DNA of 64,000 nucleotides from Mycobacterium sp. ACS1612 (lineage in GTDB: Bacteria > Actinomycetota > Actinomycetes > Mycobacteriales > Mycobacteriaceae), in the NCBI RefSeq assembly GCF_001667505.1, contig NZ_LZHZ01000033.1:1-64000 (forward strand), given 5' to 3'. Each line of letters opens with the position of its first letter. Position 1 is the stretch's first letter. The notes under the pieces are model-generated. The model was not told the DNA's origin and did no database searches. It saw nothing but the letters and a program-made list of their open reading frames with translations. Made by a program: the position numbers and the translations under genes. Of the stretch, positions 14,387-22,323 are shown piece after piece.

Positions 14387-14406
14387 AGTTCCGCTTCAAC
14401 GTCTGA
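14387..14406 (+). repeat. Right att-type direct repeat
   Basis: Identical to 8327-8346. A spurious reading frame here ends in the same FRFNV-stop as YchF, because this 20-bp copy duplicates the gene's 3' end. Chromosomal sequence with normal mycobacterial composition resumes immediately after it. Confidence 0.85.
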
Positions 14407-14450
14407 GCCACCTCAACGGCTTGGCGGCGGGCGCATGCCAGGATGTGCGC

Positions 14451-15197
14451 ATGGCGGTCGTATTGGTACACGGCAATCCGGAGACGGCCGCGCTTTGGAC
14501 ACCGCTGGTCGATGCCCTCGGCCGCGACGACGTGGTCCGGTTGTCACCTCCGGGCTTCGGAGCTCCGCTGCCCGAGGGGTTTTCGGCGACGTACCTCGAT
14601 TACCGCGACTGGCTCGAGGATCAGCTCGAGAGCATTGACGGCCCAGTCGATCTGGTCGGACACGACTTCGGCGGCATCCATGCGATGAACGTGGTGATGC
14701 ATCGCCCGGAGCTCGTCCGCAGTTGGGTCAGCGATGTCGTCGGAATGTTCGATCCCGACTACGAGTGGCACGAGCTGGCCCAGGTATGGCAGACGCCCGG
14801 CGAAGGCGAGCAGCTGATCGAAACGTTCCTCGGTGGCACGCCGGAAGAACGGGCCGCCATGTACGCCACCGCAGGTATGCCGTTGGCGGTCGGCACCGAA
14901 ATCGCTGCGGGCCAGGGACCGGAGATGGGCCGCGCAATCCTGCTGCTGTACCGCTCGGCAACCCAGCCTGCGATGCAGCACGCGGGACGCGATCTGGAGA
15001 AGGCGGCGGTCCGCCCAGGGCTTTCGGTACTCGCCACCGAAGACACCTACGTCGGATCCGCTGAGATGCGGCGTCGCGCCGCTGACCGGGCCGGCGCCCG
15101 CACCGCAATCCTCGACGGATTGGGGCACTGGTGGATGGTCGAGGATCCGGCCCGAAGCGCCGCGGTCCTCACTGCCTTCTGGGATGAGCTCGACTAG
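14451..15197 (+). CDS. Alpha/beta hydrolase
   Basis: 248 aa from ATG 14451 (a GTG at 14445 would add two residues). LVHGNPET near the N-terminus is the oxyanion-hole HG motif. GHDFGG near residue 70 is the nucleophile elbow with Asp, as in haloalkane dehalogenases and epoxide hydrolases. GLGHWW near the C-terminus gives the catalytic His. Substrate unknown. It is the first gene past the ychF island and would have been next to ychF before integration. Confidence 0.85.
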   Translation: MAVVLVHGNPETAALWTPLVDALGRDDVVRLSPPGFGAPLPEGFSATYLDYRDWLEDQLESIDGPVDLVGHDFGGIHAMNVVMHRPELVRSWVSDVVGMFDPDYEWHELAQVWQTPGEGEQLIETFLGGTPEERAAMYATAGMPLAVGTEIAAGQGPEMGRAILLLYRSATQPAMQHAGRDLEKAAVRPGLSVLATEDTYVGSAEMRRRAADRAGARTAILDGLGHWWMVEDPARSAAVLTAFWDELD

Positions 15198-15228
15198 CTT
15201 GTCGGGGGCCGCGTCTAGCGCGCGCGGC

Positions 15229-15627
15229 ATGAAACTGGTTTCGATTCGCATCATCACCGCCGACGTGCAGCGCGTCGTCTCGTTCTACGAGGTGATCACC
15301 AACGCCCAGGCGGTGTGGGCCAATGAACTGTTCGCCGAGATTCCCACCGCGACGGGCACGCTGGCGATCGGGAGTGACAAGACGGTCCCACTGTTCGGGG
15401 CGGGATCCGCGGAGCCGGCAGCGCACCGGGGCGCCATCACCGAGTTCATCGTCGAGGGCGTCGACGCCGAATTCGAGCGGTTACGCGGCGAATGGAACGA
15501 GGTGGTCACCGAGCCGACGACCATGCCGTGGGGCAACCGCGCGCTGCTGTTCCGCGACCCGGACGGCAACCTGGTCAACCTGTTCACCCCGGTCACCGAG
15601 CAGGCCCGCGCTAAGTTCGGCGTGTGA
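15229..15627 (+). CDS. VOC (glyoxalase/bleomycin-resistance) family protein
   Basis: 132 aa from ATG 15229; upstream in-frame sequence is an out-of-frame read of the hydrolase. It has the single-module betaalphabetabetabeta pattern, with VVSFYEVI near residue 20 and the typical closing LLFRDPDGNLVNLF. The GTG of the next gene lies within its last codons, so the two are coupled. Ligand unknown; could be a metal-binding lyase or dioxygenase-like protein. Confidence 0.85.
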   Translation: MKLVSIRIITADVQRVVSFYEVITNAQAVWANELFAEIPTATGTLAIGSDKTVPLFGAGSAEPAAHRGAITEFIVEGVDAEFERLRGEWNEVVTEPTTMPWGNRALLFRDPDGNLVNLFTPVTEQARAKFGV

Positions 15628-16022
15628 CCAGCGATCTGCTCACGGTGTATCGCGACTACCTGGCGTGCCTGAACGCCCGACGCTGGGACGAACTCGGACG
15701 GTTCGTGGCCGACGAGGTCGTCCACAACGGAGACCCGCTGGGTCTTAGCGGCTACCGGGCGATGTTGGTGGCCGACACCGACGCCACACCGGACCTTCGG
15801 TACGTCCCCGAGATCCTGATCGCCGACGGCGACTTCGTCTCATGCAGGCTCTACTTTCAGTGCACGCCACATAACGAGTTCCTGGGTCTCGAGTCGACAG
15901 GACGCCGAATCTCGTTCGCCGAACACGTGTTTTACCGGTTTGTTGACGGCAGGATCGCTGAGGTCTGGTCGTTGATCGACAGGGATGCGATTCGTGCCCA
16001 GCTGCCTGCTGCGCAGTCATAG
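15624..16022 (+). CDS. SnoaL-like / ester cyclase-type small protein
   Basis: 132 aa, GTG start overlapping the VOC gene by 4 bp. Pattern of the SnoaL/NTF2-like fold: N-terminal helix with YRDYLACLNARRWDELGRFV, DEVVHNG, then strands ending in FVDGRIAEVWSLID. Members include polyketide cyclases and many orphan proteins; no specific substrate can be assigned. Confidence 0.8.
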   Translation: MTSDLLTVYRDYLACLNARRWDELGRFVADEVVHNGDPLGLSGYRAMLVADTDATPDLRYVPEILIADGDFVSCRLYFQCTPHNEFLGLESTGRRISFAEHVFYRFVDGRIAEVWSLIDRDAIRAQLPAAQS

Positions 16023-16031
16023 CATTCGCTG

Positions 16032-16778
16032 ATGAGTTTCGATGTCCCGCCGGACGCTTACGCACGGTTCATGGGGCGATACGCCGATCCGCTCGCGACG
16101 GTCTTCGCGGCATTCGGCGGCGTGCAGGCGGGCGACAGGGTGCTCGACGTCGGCTGCGGGCCTGGCGCGTTGACCGCGCACCTGCTGTCCCTCGGCGCCC
16201 AGGTCACCGCGATCGATCCCTCGCCGTCCTTCGTCGACGGACTTCACGCGTGCTTTCCGAACGTCGACGTGCGTGTCGGCACCGCAGAGGAATTGCCTTA
16301 CGACTCCGGTGCTTTCGACGCCGCCTTCGCGCAGTTGGTGGTGCACTTCATGACCGACGCGGTGGGCGGCATCGCCCAGATGGCGCGCGTGACCAGGCCC
16401 GGTGGCGTCGTCGCCGCATGCGTCTGGGACGGGCCGACCGGCGCTCTGGCCCCGTTCTGGGATTCGGTACATGTGATCGACCCCGAAGCCGTCGACGAAT
16501 CACTGCTGTCGGGCGCGCACGCCGGGCACCTGACCGAGATCTTCGAAGCTGCCGGCCTGCACGAGGTGAACGAAGCAGCCATTTCCGTCGACCTGGTGCA
16601 CCCGACTTTCGACGAGTGGTGGCAGCCGTACACCTTCGGCATCGGTCCCGCCGGCGAACATGTCCGCCGACTCGACGACGCCGACCGTGCCCGCCTCGAA
16701 TCAGTGGCGCGAAACCGCCTGGGAAACGGCCCGTTCACGGTGACCGCGACCGCGTGGGCTGCCCGCGGCAGAGTGTGA
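16032..16778 (+). CDS. Class I SAM-dependent methyltransferase
   Basis: 248 aa. Motif I VLDVGCGPGALT near residue 38 binds SAM. An acidic residue follows strand 2 (VTAIDPS), and AFDAAFAQLVVHF is the motif IV region. Similar in shape to UbiE/Methyltransf_11 proteins. Only 9 bp separate it from the SnoaL-like gene, so 14.45-16.78 kb may be one transcript. Acceptor unknown. Confidence 0.88.
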   Translation: MSFDVPPDAYARFMGRYADPLATVFAAFGGVQAGDRVLDVGCGPGALTAHLLSLGAQVTAIDPSPSFVDGLHACFPNVDVRVGTAEELPYDSGAFDAAFAQLVVHFMTDAVGGIAQMARVTRPGGVVAACVWDGPTGALAPFWDSVHVIDPEAVDESLLSGAHAGHLTEIFEAAGLHEVNEAAISVDLVHPTFDEWWQPYTFGIGPAGEHVRRLDDADRARLESVARNRLGNGPFTVTATAWAARGRV

Positions 16779-16793
16779 GAGTTACCGTGAGCT

Positions 16794-17072
16794 GTGGTCA
16801 GTGGCGAGGCTGAGCTGACACGTCGCGAGCGTTCCGCCGCCGAACGCGACAAAATCGCCGATGAGCGGGACCGCGTCGCCGACGTTCGCGAGGACACCGC
16901 AGACGAACGCGAGAGGCTCGCGGACGAACGCGAGGGCACCGCTGCCGCCTGGGAACGGGAGAGGCTGCAGCGGATAGACGACCAGTCGGAGCGCTCGTCA
17001 GCGGCGGCGCGGCGGCAGCAAGCCGACGTCGCCAGGGAAATGGCCGAAGCCGAACGTCGCCAAAACGAGTAA
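16794..17072 (+). CDS. Small charged protein with heptad repeats
   Basis: 92 aa from GTG 16794. Residues 17-51 are five 7-residue repeats of the type ERDRVAD, preceded by a looser copy, then a second Glu/Arg/Ala helix. This is a nearly ideal single alpha-helix or coiled coil. No signal peptide or TM segment. The corresponding 21-bp DNA repeats lie at 16842-16946. Function unknown. Confidence 0.65.
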   Translation: MVSGEAELTRRERSAAERDKIADERDRVADVREDTADERERLADEREGTAAAWERERLQRIDDQSERSSAAARRQQADVAREMAEAERRQNE

Positions 17073-17126
17073 ATCTCCGACCCTGCTGTACTACCGTGTG
17101 TAGTAGCCGAGTGCTGGGGAGGGATG

Positions 17127-17714
17127 ATGCGGTGGCGCGGCGTCAGCCACGTGGAGTTCGCGGTATCGGACTATGACGACTCCATCGCGTTCTATGACGC
17201 GTTGTTCGGCTGGCTGGGATACGACAGCTTCTCGTCGCTGGACATGGAGTACCAGTCGATCTACTACTTCACGCGGTACGTCAACCCGCACAGCTACATC
17301 GGCATCCAGCCTGCGCGCACCGGCCACAAGCTCAGGCACGTCGACCAGGCCGTGGGTATCAACCACATCGCGTTGTGGGCGCGCAGCCGGAAAGAAGTCG
17401 ACCGGTTTCACCACGAGTTCCTGCTGCCGCGCGACATCGACGTCACTGATGCGCCGAAGGATTACCCGCAATACTGGCCGGGCTACTACGCTGTGTTCTT
17501 CGACGACCCCATCAACGGCATTCACTGGGAGCTGTCATGGGTGCCGAAAGTCCCCACCCCACGCCAGGTTTGGTCCTTCTGCCGCGCCATCAACAGCTTC
17601 GCCAGGAGTCGCCTGGACCTCGCACGTACCGTGCCCGGGGTGATGTGGCAGGCCCGTCGAACTCTGCCAGGCCCAGAGGCTGCCCGACGATGCGGTTTTG
17701 CCGAGCGCTCCTGA
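17127..17714 (+). CDS. VOC family protein (glyoxalase superfamily)
   Basis: About 195 aa. ATG 17127 is better spaced from GGGAGG than the adjacent ATG 17124. The N-terminal ~145 residues form a VOC module: SHVEFAVSDYDDSIAFYDALFGWLG, a central NHIALWA strand and closing YYAVFFDDPINGIHWELSW, which supply His and Glu metal ligands. A basic tail of about 45 residues follows, and the next gene starts within it. Substrate unknown. Confidence 0.8.
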   Translation: MRWRGVSHVEFAVSDYDDSIAFYDALFGWLGYDSFSSLDMEYQSIYYFTRYVNPHSYIGIQPARTGHKLRHVDQAVGINHIALWARSRKEVDRFHHEFLLPRDIDVTDAPKDYPQYWPGYYAVFFDDPINGIHWELSWVPKVPTPRQVWSFCRAINSFARSRLDLARTVPGVMWQARRTLPGPEAARRCGFAERS

Positions 17715-18901
17715 TCGCCGCAGTGCTCGTGTCGTGCTCGCCGGCCGGCGAGTCGACACCATCGGCACTGAAAACCATTGACCCACAGACTCTTCAAGCT
17801 GTCGTGGAAAGCGCCGCGACAAAATTGAAGGTGCCCGGCACTATGGTGCTGGTGCGCACACCGAAGGGCGACGTCACCGCCGGCGTGGGAACCACCGACC
17901 TCGGCGCCCGAATACCCCCGACCGCCGCCACCCACTTCCGGATCGCGTCGAACACCAAGACCATGACCGCCGCGCTGATCGTGCTGCTCGCCCAGGACGG
18001 CAAACTGAACTTCCGCGACCCGGTGTCGCGCTACGTTCCCGACGTGCCGAATGGCGAAAGCATCACCGTCGCACAGCTTCTGAAGATGCGCAGCGGTCTG
18101 TACGGCTACACGTTCGACCCCGCACTCGCCGCCGCGATGGATGCCACCCCCGAGAAGGCGTGGACGCCGCAGGAGGCGCTGGCGATCGCGTTCCGGCACC
18201 CGCCGCTGTTCGCGCCCGACGCCTCGTACGACTACAGCAACACCAACTACACGCTGCTCGGTGTCATCGCGGAGAAGGTCGGCGGACGCCCGTTGGTGGA
18301 GCAGTTGCAGGAGCGACTGTTCGGCCCCGCCGGCCTGACGCAGACATCGCTTCCCGCCGCCGACGACACCTCCATGCCTGCGCCCTACTCGCACGGCTAC
18401 ATGTATGGCGGAAGCGTCTACGCGCTCGCCGACGTCGCCTATCCCGCCGACGTCAAGGCCGACGCCGAAGCCGGAACGCTGCAGCCCGTCGACTACACGA
18501 ACCAGAACCCCTCATATGCCACCGCGGCAGGGGGGGCGATCTCCACCGCCGACGACCTCGCCACCTGGATGAAGGCGCTGGTATCGGGCAAGGTGTTCAC
18601 CGCCGACTCACACAGAGAATGGTTGGCCAGCCCGCAAGCCGAGGATCCCGACCAGCCCGACGGTCAGAAATACGGCTACGGCATCTCGTATCAGCGGTTC
18701 GGCCCGAACGCCGCGATGTTCTATCACGGGGGCGAACTGCCCGGCTTCAACTCGTTCATGGGTTACGACCCGGACAACGATGTGGCACTTGTGATTTGGA
18801 CGAACCTGACGCTCTCGCCCGACGGCAGAACGACAGCGCAGGCCATGCTGCCGACGATGCTGAACGAGATCTACGCGGGCTTGTCGCTGCCCACCGAATG
18901 A
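17690..18901 (+). CDS. Secreted/lipoprotein serine hydrolase (class C beta-lactamase fold)
   Basis: 403 aa from ATG 17690, overlapping the VOC gene by 25 bp. The N-terminus is a signal peptide ending in a lipobox-like VLVSC, so probably a lipoprotein. The catalytic motifs of the beta-lactamase/D-Ala-D-Ala carboxypeptidase family are present: SNTK (SxxK, near residue 87), YSN (YxN, near 183) and HGG (C-terminal KTG equivalent, near 347). Related to mycobacterial LpqF/LpqK-type esterases. It could be an esterase or DD-peptidase; true beta-lactamase activity is unlikely to be its main role. Confidence 0.88.
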   Translation: MRFCRALLIAAVLVSCSPAGESTPSALKTIDPQTLQAVVESAATKLKVPGTMVLVRTPKGDVTAGVGTTDLGARIPPTAATHFRIASNTKTMTAALIVLLAQDGKLNFRDPVSRYVPDVPNGESITVAQLLKMRSGLYGYTFDPALAAAMDATPEKAWTPQEALAIAFRHPPLFAPDASYDYSNTNYTLLGVIAEKVGGRPLVEQLQERLFGPAGLTQTSLPAADDTSMPAPYSHGYMYGGSVYALADVAYPADVKADAEAGTLQPVDYTNQNPSYATAAGGAISTADDLATWMKALVSGKVFTADSHREWLASPQAEDPDQPDGQKYGYGISYQRFGPNAAMFYHGGELPGFNSFMGYDPDNDVALVIWTNLTLSPDGRTTAQAMLPTMLNEIYAGLSLPTE

Positions 18902-18905
18902 GCCA

Positions 18906-18938
18906 AAGACCCCACCTGCGATGTGCAGATGGGGTCTT
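18906..18938 (+). terminator. Hairpin between convergent genes
   Basis: AAGACCCCA at 18906-18914 pairs with TGGGGTCTT at 18930-18938. An inner CTGC/GCAG stem sits in the loop. It lies 4 bp after the serine hydrolase stop and 12 bp before the stop of the convergent secreted protein, so it probably terminates both transcripts. Confidence 0.75.
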
Positions 18939-18950
18939 GGTCACCGACGC

Positions 18951-19184
18951 TCAGAAGGGCACGTCGGTGTCGTCGCCGAGCCACGTGTGGTAGCCGAAGA
19001 TGGCTGGGCTCTCGGGGTCGGTGCCGTACGGCGTGGCCGGATCGGTGTCGGTGACCGCGGCGTGCGGCGACTGCGTCGGCGCCGGCGTCGCATGGGTGGC
19101 AGCGCTGGCGATCGGGGCGAACGCAACCGCGACACCCAGCGTGGCGGCGGCCAGCGACGGCGCGGCGTACTTGAAGGTCTTCAT
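18951..19184 (-). CDS. Small secreted protein, paralogue A
   Basis: 77 aa from ATG 19184, with AGGAG upstream (19190-19194). A Sec signal peptide ends near ASA. The mature ~45 residues carry the pattern DPxxPYGTDPESPxxxGYHT and end in DVPF. The same pattern is in the gene immediately upstream, so the two are tandem duplicates. No cysteine; probably a small extracellular protein of unknown function. Confidence 0.75.
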   Translation of the reverse strand: MKTFKYAAPSLAAATLGVAVAFAPIASAATHATPAPTQSPHAAVTDTDPATPYGTDPESPAIFGYHTWLGDDTDVPF

Positions 19185-19201
19185 GATGATCTCCTGCCTG
19201 C

Positions 19202-19450
19202 TCAGAACGGAACGTCGACTTGACCGTTGGTGGTGTTGGACTCGTCGTGGTCTGAGGTGTGGTACCCCAGCACGTACGGGCTGTGCGGGTCGGTGCCGAA
19301 CGGCACGATCGGGTCGGTGCCCGCGGTGCTCACGGCGGACGGTGCGGTATGCGATGTCGCCGCGGTCGCGGCGCTGGCGACGGGGGCGAGCGCGACACCG
19401 ATGGCAGCGACGGCCATCACCGGGGCGAGGTACTTGATCCTGTTCTGCAT
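19202..19450 (-). CDS. Small secreted protein, paralogue B
   Basis: 82 aa from ATG 19450, with AGGAGGA just upstream. Signal peptide ending in ASA, then TDPIVPFGTDPHSPYVLGYHT and a C-terminal VDVPF. It differs from paralogue A mainly in an Asp/Asn/Thr insertion before the last five residues. The 17-bp gap to paralogue A suggests one transcript. Confidence 0.75.
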   Translation of the reverse strand: MQNRIKYLAPVMAVAAIGVALAPVASAATAATSHTAPSAVSTAGTDPIVPFGTDPHSPYVLGYHTSDHDESNTTNGQVDVPF

Positions 19451-19623
19451 GTCGTCCTCCTGGCTTGTCGGGCACCCTGTTGGGCTGGTTAGAAGACTGC
19501 CGCCTCAGCAAGCCGAAGTCGTCACCGCTGACACCCGTCGTTGCCTGCGGCTACCTGCAACCCGGGTGCGGTAGCCAACGGGAACGGCGCGGGCCGGGCC
19601 CAACATGAGGCAGAATCGCGCAG

Positions 19624-20628
19624 GTGACTCCGCCGCAACGCCCCCGGCAGCCTGACTGGCGCGGCAGGGGCGCGCCGCCGCCGGGGCCCCCCCGGCCGCC
19701 GCGACGGCCGGAGCCGCCGACCGAGCGTCTGCGCGGGCCGTATCGCCCCGCCGACGCCGGCCCGACGCAGCGGATTCCGCGGCCACCGTCACCGGCCGAT
19801 GCGTCACCCACCGAACAGATTTGGCGCACGCCGCCGCCCCCACCGCCGCCGCGACCGGGAATGCCGGCACCGCCACCGCCCCCGTCGCCCGAGCAGAAGC
19901 GGCGTCGACGCGGGCTGTCGCGGATGTCGATTGTGCTCATCGTCGTGATCGTGGTCGCGCTGCTCATCGGAGGACTGGCAGGTGGTGAACTCTATGCCCG
20001 GTACAGGGCCGACAGCATCCTGACCGAGGTCGCCGAATGCGTCGTCAAGGACGGCGCCTCCATCTCATTCGGCGTCAATCCGCCGTTTCTGTGGCAGCAC
20101 ATCACCGGCCACTACACCAACATCACGGTGGAAACCGACGGGAACAGGGTGCAGAGCGCCGACGGAATGACCGCCGACGTGACGCTCAAAGACGTGCGAC
20201 TGCAGGACTCCGCGAACGGCAAGGGCACCATCGGATCGTTGACCGCGACCCTGAGCTGGAAGTCCTCCGGCATCAAGGACACTGTGGCGGCCAACCTGCC
20301 CGGGGTCGGCAATCTGGTCACCGGTGTCAGCACCGACGCCGCTGCAGGCACCATCATCCTGACTGCACCCGGCAGCAGCGTCACCGCGAAACCCGTTGTC
20401 ACCGACGGTGATCTGAACCTCCAGGTCGTCGACGTCACCGGCGTGTTGCCGCAAGACGCGGTGCAGGCAGGGCTGGACACGCTGACCAAGAAGCTGAACG
20501 ACAACTATCCGCTCGGCATTCATGCCGACAGTGTGAAGGTGACGAGCACGGGCGTCGTCGGGACGTTCTCCAGCCAGAACGCGACGATTCCGAAAGCGGA
20601 CGCCAACCCGTGCTTCGCGCGGCTGTGA
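19624..20628 (+). CDS. DUF2993 (LmeA-type) lipid-binding membrane-anchored protein
   Basis: 334 aa from GTG 19624. The first ~100 residues are a Pro/Arg-rich cytosolic tail (PPPPPPPRP). One transmembrane segment follows (IVLIVVIVVALLIGGLAGG, about 103-121). The rest matches the DUF2993 pattern of LmeA, a periplasmic phosphoinositide-binding protein involved in lipomannan/lipoarabinomannan maturation. Seven bases separate it from the convergent hydrolase gene. Confidence 0.8.
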   Translation: MTPPQRPRQPDWRGRGAPPPGPPRPPRRPEPPTERLRGPYRPADAGPTQRIPRPPSPADASPTEQIWRTPPPPPPPRPGMPAPPPPPSPEQKRRRRGLSRMSIVLIVVIVVALLIGGLAGGELYARYRADSILTEVAECVVKDGASISFGVNPPFLWQHITGHYTNITVETDGNRVQSADGMTADVTLKDVRLQDSANGKGTIGSLTATLSWKSSGIKDTVAANLPGVGNLVTGVSTDAAAGTIILTAPGSSVTAKPVVTDGDLNLQVVDVTGVLPQDAVQAGLDTLTKKLNDNYPLGIHADSVKVTSTGVVGTFSSQNATIPKADANPCFARL

Positions 20629-20635
20629 GCGCGGA

Positions 20636-21328
20636 TCAGTCTGCGACCACAGCGATTTCGTCGCCCAACTGGTAACCGGGTGCCAGCGGAAGCTCGTCAC
20701 CGCTCCAGAACACGCCCGGGTCGAACCAGTTGTAATGCTTCTCCGTCGACAGGAGACCCATCTCCTCATAGGTGATGGCGACGGTCTCCGCGCAGTACGC
20801 CGTCTCCAGCCCGACCTGAAGTTTCTCCTTCTTCCTGCGCTGGGCGGCTGCCCGAACACTGTTGTGCACGAACGGAAGTCCGCGGGTGAAGTCGGCGACC
20901 GCGAGCCGGCCGCGAAACCACCGGCCCGTCAGCCGAGCCGTGGTGGGAAACGGCGTGCCGTCCATCCTCGCGACGACCTTCAACGCGAGGTCTTCCTGCT
21001 CGCGGGTGGCGTACGGCGTGAGCTGACGCAGCCAGCAGCGCTGGTGATAGCTGTTCATCCACCGCTCGACGGCCTGCCTCGCGTCGTGCAGCTGAACTCC
21101 GCGGTGGTGACCTCCGGTCCACATGTCGGTCAGCTTGTCGCCCAGCTCGGCGTGCCAGATCAGCGGTGGCAGATCCTCGATCGCGATGGTCATCCCCACG
21201 TGATTGACCGGTGCGTTGCTCATCGTCTGGATCGCCCGGTCCGGCCCGGAGGTCCCCCGGAACAGCCAGATATCGCCCGTCCTGGTCTCGTCCAGCGCCC
21301 GACTCAGCGACACGGTGCTTTCCTTCAC
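20636..21328 (-). CDS. Permuted papain-like (NlpC/P60, YiiX-type) hydrolase
   Basis: 230 aa. TGDIWLFRGTSG at the N-terminus and NHVGMTIAI supply the His of the permuted NlpC/P60 fold. AYCAETVAITYEEMGLL in the second half supplies the Cys. No signal peptide, so likely cytosolic. Members cleave amide or ester bonds of peptidoglycan fragments, lipids or proteins; the substrate here cannot be told. Confidence 0.65.
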   Translation of the reverse strand: MKESTVSLSRALDETRTGDIWLFRGTSGPDRAIQTMSNAPVNHVGMTIAIEDLPPLIWHAELGDKLTDMWTGGHHRGVQLHDARQAVERWMNSYHQRCWLRQLTPYATREQEDLALKVVARMDGTPFPTTARLTGRWFRGRLAVADFTRGLPFVHNSVRAAAQRRKKEKLQVGLETAYCAETVAITYEEMGLLSTEKHYNWFDPGVFWSGDELPLAPGYQLGDEIAVVAD

Positions 21329-21354
21329 ACGGGCAGCTTAGGCAAACTGTCGCG

Positions 21355-21516
21355 ATGCGCAGCTTATGGAAGTGGGTTGGACTGGCGGGAGTCGCCGGCG
21401 TAGTGGCGGGCGGCGTGCTGGTCGCACGCGACCAACGCAAGCGCAACGCCTACACCCCCGAAGACATCCGCGCCCGACTGCACCAGCGCGTCGCAGACGC
21501 CGACAAGGCCACCTAG
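21355..21516 (+). CDS. Small single-pass membrane protein
   Basis: 53 aa from ATG 21355. The N-terminal 25 residues are hydrophobic ([17 protein letters not shown]); a basic linker and short amphipathic helix follow. It is divergent from the permuted hydrolase (26-bp gap) and its stop overlaps the stop of the cyclase gene. Similar short proteins are common in mycobacteria. Role unknown. Confidence 0.6.
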   Translation: MRSLWKWVGLAGVAGVVAGGVLVARDQRKRNAYTPEDIRARLHQRVADADKAT

Positions 21517-22298
21517 GACGCGACGGCGTAAAGCCGGTGCGAGCCGGAGAACCCCTTCAACTGGACGTCGCGCCCGTCGTCGAACGCGATGTTGTCCGCA
21601 TCGGTGAGGGCGTCCCGAACCACCTCGCTGACCAGGATCTCGCCGCCGTCGGCCTGCGCGGCCACCCGGGCCGCCATCGCGACGTTGCGGCCGAACAGAT
21701 CGTCACCGCGACGTACCGACTTGCCCATATGAATGCCGATGCGAACCCGAATCCCGTTGGGCCGCCTGCGAAGTGAACGCTGCACGGCCATGCTGCACCG
21801 CACCGCCTCGTCGGCCTGCGCGAACGCGATCATGAAACCGTCACCCTGGCTCTTCACCACATGGCCGGAGTGTTTGTCGACGAGCCTGCGGACCATCTTG
21901 TCGTGACTGCCGATCAGCCTGACCCACGACCGGTCGCCGATGCGCTCGTTGAGCGCCGTCGAGTCCTCGATGTCGGAGAACACGATGGCGACCTTGCCGC
22001 TCGGCGCCAACCGGGCGAGGTCAGGTCGTTCCACCTCGGCCCAATCGGCCAGGTCCTCGATCGACGACCGCACCGCCGCGCCGAGGCCATCCTTGCGCAG
22101 GATGTTGGCGGTCTGCCAGACCTGCTTGACGGCCTCCCGACCGCCGGTGAACAGCATGTTCCTGGTGTCGACGCGCCGGCGCAACTCGTCGAGTTCCTGC
22201 TGCTGGCGCCGATAGCGCAGGCCGAGGACGACGAGCGCCGCCGCCTCCACCGCCGCGACGCCCGCGAGTACGTAAGCAGCAATCTGCGCTCCGATCAC
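21513..22298 (-). CDS. Class III adenylate/guanylate cyclase, membrane-anchored (Rv1120c-like)
   Basis: 261 aa from GTG 22298. One N-terminal TM segment (about residues 5-25), a coiled-coil linker, then the cyclase domain from about residue 105. FSDIEDST and [10 protein letters not shown] carry the two metal-binding Asp residues. RIGIHMG and NVAMAARV carry the Asn and Arg expected of transition-state stabilisation. Being complete at these positions it is likely active, unlike some mycobacterial cyclase homologues. Substrate (ATP or GTP) is not certain. Rv1120c lies near Rv1111c-Rv1112 in M. tuberculosis, which fits the local gene neighbourhood. Confidence 0.85.
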   Translation of the reverse strand: MIGAQIAAYVLAGVAAVEAAALVVLGLRYRRQQQELDELRRRVDTRNMLFTGGREAVKQVWQTANILRKDGLGAAVRSSIEDLADWAEVERPDLARLAPSGKVAIVFSDIEDSTALNERIGDRSWVRLIGSHDKMVRRLVDKHSGHVVKSQGDGFMIAFAQADEAVRCSMAVQRSLRRRPNGIRVRIGIHMGKSVRRGDDLFGRNVAMAARVAAQADGGEILVSEVVRDALTDADNIAFDDGRDVQLKGFSGSHRLYAVAS

Positions 22299-22323
22299 CG
22301 GTCAAGTATTGGATGCTGATCGC

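Larger units (their letters stand above)
8327..14406. mobile_element. 6.06-kb integrative element in the 3' end of ychF
   Basis: Bounded by the perfect 20-bp direct repeat at 8327-8346 and 14387-14406. Inside are a decayed tyrosine integrase at the left end, two intact overlapping genes of unknown function (9830-13314) and a frameshifted membrane protein gene (13458-14251). The interior is visibly poorer in G+C and uses TTA, ATA and AAA codons that neighbouring genes avoid. No phage structural, replication or conjugation gene is present, so this is a small satellite-like island that probably can no longer excise on its own. Confidence 0.85.

Noticed and set aside
13798..14406. Open frame ending in FRFNV, like YchF
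   Set aside because: The ending is produced by the right att repeat. Only its early part (to about 14070) is genuine, as the middle piece of the frameshifted membrane gene.
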